From Christensenella sp. UBA3857 (lineage in GTDB: Bacteria > Bacillota > Clostridia > Christensenellales > CAG-138): DNA of 21,731 nt. A program made the position numbers and the translations under genes. This document shows, piece by piece, positions 20,635 to 21,731 of this stretch. Position 1 is the first letter of the stretch; each line of letters opens with the position of its first letter. The notes below the pieces were generated by a model. The model saw only the letters and a list, made by a program, of their open reading frames with translations. It was not told the origin of the DNA and did not search any database. The DNA is taken from contig DGHD01000022.1 in NCBI GenBank assembly GCA_002392505.1, positions 16,387 through 38,117 of the forward strand. Direction: 5' to 3'.

Positions 20635-21731
20635 TCACCTTATCAGGCTGCCGCTCGGGATATCCTTCAGCGTGGTAAGCGGTACGACGTCCGCATCGCC
20701 CTCGGTGGAGGCGGCGAGTATCATACCGCAGCTCTCGATGCCGCACATCTTTCTGGGGGCGAGATTGTAGACGACAACGACGTTTTTGCCGAGGATATCC
20801 TCCGGCTTTACCCAATCCTTTATGCCGGAGAGCACCGTGCGCTTCTCCTCGCCGAGCTCAAGGGTGATGTTATAAAGATGCTTCGACTTTTTGACCTCGA
20901 CGCAGTCTATGACCTTGGCGACCCTGAGATCGAGCTTTGCGAAATCGTCGTAGGTGATAAGCGGCTTGGACTCCGCGGCGGGCTTTTCGGGCTCGGGCGC
21001 GGGAGCGTCCTTCGCTTCCTCCGCCGCCTTCATCGCCGCAGCCTTCTTCCTCTGCTCCTCGATCATGTTGTCCAAAAACTCCATCTCCGCCTTTGCGTCG
21101 ATGCGGGGGAAGAGCGCCTCGCCCTTCGTTAAGACCGTGCCGGGGCGGACGCCGCCGAAGGTCTTCATGGACTCGTATCCGCGGAGCTCGCCTTCCCCGA
21201 CGCCGAGCTGCGCGAACATCTTGGGCGCGGTGTTCGGCATGAAGGGCTGTATTGCGATAGCGATCACGCGGAGCGCCTCCGCAAGGTTATAGAGCACCGT
21301 GCCGAGGCGGGGCTTTTTCGCCTCGTCCTTGGCGAGGACCCAGGGCGCGGTAACGTCGATGTACTTATTGCAGACGCCGATGAGCTTCCATATCTCCTGA
21401 AGGGCGATATGCGGATGGATCTCGTCCATCGCCTTCTCCATGCGCTCCCACAGGGCGGAAGCGGTCTCGATAACGGGGGCGTCCTCCTCGGGAACGGGGG
21501 CGTTCGCCTCCGGCAGCACGCCGTCGAAATACTTGCCGACCATCGCGACGGTGCGCGAAAGCAGATTACCGAGGTCGTTCGCAAGATCGGAATTGATCCT
21601 GGTGATGAGGGTGGCGTTATCGAAATTGCCGTCGTTGCCGAAGGGGAACTCGGAAAGCAGGAAATAGCGGATCGCATCGACCCCGTACCTTTCGACGAGC
21701 ACGAACGGATCGACCACGTTGCCCTTGGACT
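20635..21731 (-). CDS. metG: Methionine-tRNA ligase, 5'-truncated at window edge
   Basis: The C-terminal 365 or so residues of MetRS, open to the right edge of the window. The first visible residues, SKGNVVDP, continue the class I KMSKSKGN signature that activates ATP, so the catalytic core lies outside. An alpha-helical anticodon-binding domain follows (GVDAIRYFLLSEFPFGNDGNF through NLAEALRVIAIAIQPFMPNTAPKM). After an Ala/Glu/Pro-rich linker (about 240 residues in) comes an appended EMAP/Trbp111-type tRNA-binding domain (ITYDDFAKLDLRVAKVIDCVEV to the C-terminus), which dimerises the enzyme and helps tRNA binding. No in-frame ATG begins the visible part. It is followed by its own terminator. 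Confidence 0.97.
   Translation of the reverse strand, partial: SKGNVVDPFVLVERYGVDAIRYFLLSEFPFGNDGNFDNATLITRINSDLANDLGNLLSRTVAMVGKYFDGVLPEANAPVPEEDAPVIETASALWERMEKAMDEIHPHIALQEIWKLIGVCNKYIDVTAPWVLAKDEAKKPRLGTVLYNLAEALRVIAIAIQPFMPNTAPKMFAQLGVGEGELRGYESMKTFGGVRPGTVLTKGEALFPRIDAKAEMEFLDNMIEEQRKKAAAMKAAEEAKDAPAPEPEKPAAESKPLITYDDFAKLDLRVAKVIDCVEVKKSKHLYNITLELGEEKRTVLSGIKDWVKPEDILGKNVVVVYNLAPRKMCGIESCGMILAASTEGDADVVPLTTLKDIPSGSLIR

Overview
The window comes from a GC-rich Firmicute, most likely a Clostridia gut or rumen lineage. The evidence is a canonical T-box leader on pheST, a CotH-kinase protein carrying a cellulosome-type dockerin, consensus sigma-A promoters (several TTGACA / TATAAT pairs), strong AGGAGG-type ribosome binding sites, UGA used as stop, a Firmicute-type dusB-greA neighbourhood, a DivIC/FtsB-like protein, and many two-hairpin REP-like intergenic repeats. 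No phage or plasmid genes and no transposase are visible. The window looks like ordinary chromosome carrying repeat-rich intergenic DNA. Species cannot be assigned from the sequence alone.

Layout. 1-2594 (+): the 3' part of prfB (release factor 2), then a secreted CotH-family protein with a C-terminal dockerin. 2606-7569 (-): a phenylalanine T-box leader and strong promoter drive pheS-pheT, followed by a TfoX-N-domain protein and a voltage-gated-type potassium channel whose start overlaps the TfoX stop. 7643-12950 (+): a GH13 alpha-glucan hydrolase; dapF; a small TSCPD protein; a one-pass membrane protein; dusB; then greA from its own consensus promoter. 12951-13265 holds no gene but contains a 258-bp nested palindromic element lying between the two arms of what looks like the original greA terminator. 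13266-15618 (-): RdgB-type nucleotide pyrophosphatase, YfcE-like phosphoesterase, a DUF559 endonuclease-like gene surrounded by three REP-like repeats, and a YfbR/HDDC2-like HD phosphohydrolase. 15667-17161 (-): a divergent tryptophanase/tyrosine phenol-lyase family enzyme with its own promoter. 17178-19652 (-): a tightly overlapping operon, divIC-like -> ppx/gppA-like -> two half-size chromate transporter subunits. 19724-19897 (+): tRNA-Gly(GCC) with promoter and terminator. 19886-20560: an array of direct and inverted repeats with no gene. 20635-21731 (-): the 3' part of metG.

Functions. Most genes are housekeeping: translation (prfB, pheST, metG, dusB, tRNA-Gly), transcript elongation (greA), nucleotide-pool sanitation (rdgB, HD protein), lysine/peptidoglycan precursor supply (dapF) and division (divIC-like). 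Accessory functions are glucan use, amino-acid lysis, oxyanion transport and surface or cellulosomal attachment.

The most interesting material is non-coding. (a) The REP-like elements around the DUF559 gene and those in the array beside metG share one bipartite design. (b) A nested inverted-repeat element appears to have split the greA terminator. (c) A 92-bp imperfect palindrome consists of the tRNA-Gly T-arm, acceptor 3' strand and terminator, followed by an inverted copy of the same tail; a second inverted tRNA-tail-like copy occurs about 300 bp further on. The divergent active site of the tryptophanase-family enzyme is the best protein-level lead. No clearly new multi-gene system is evident.
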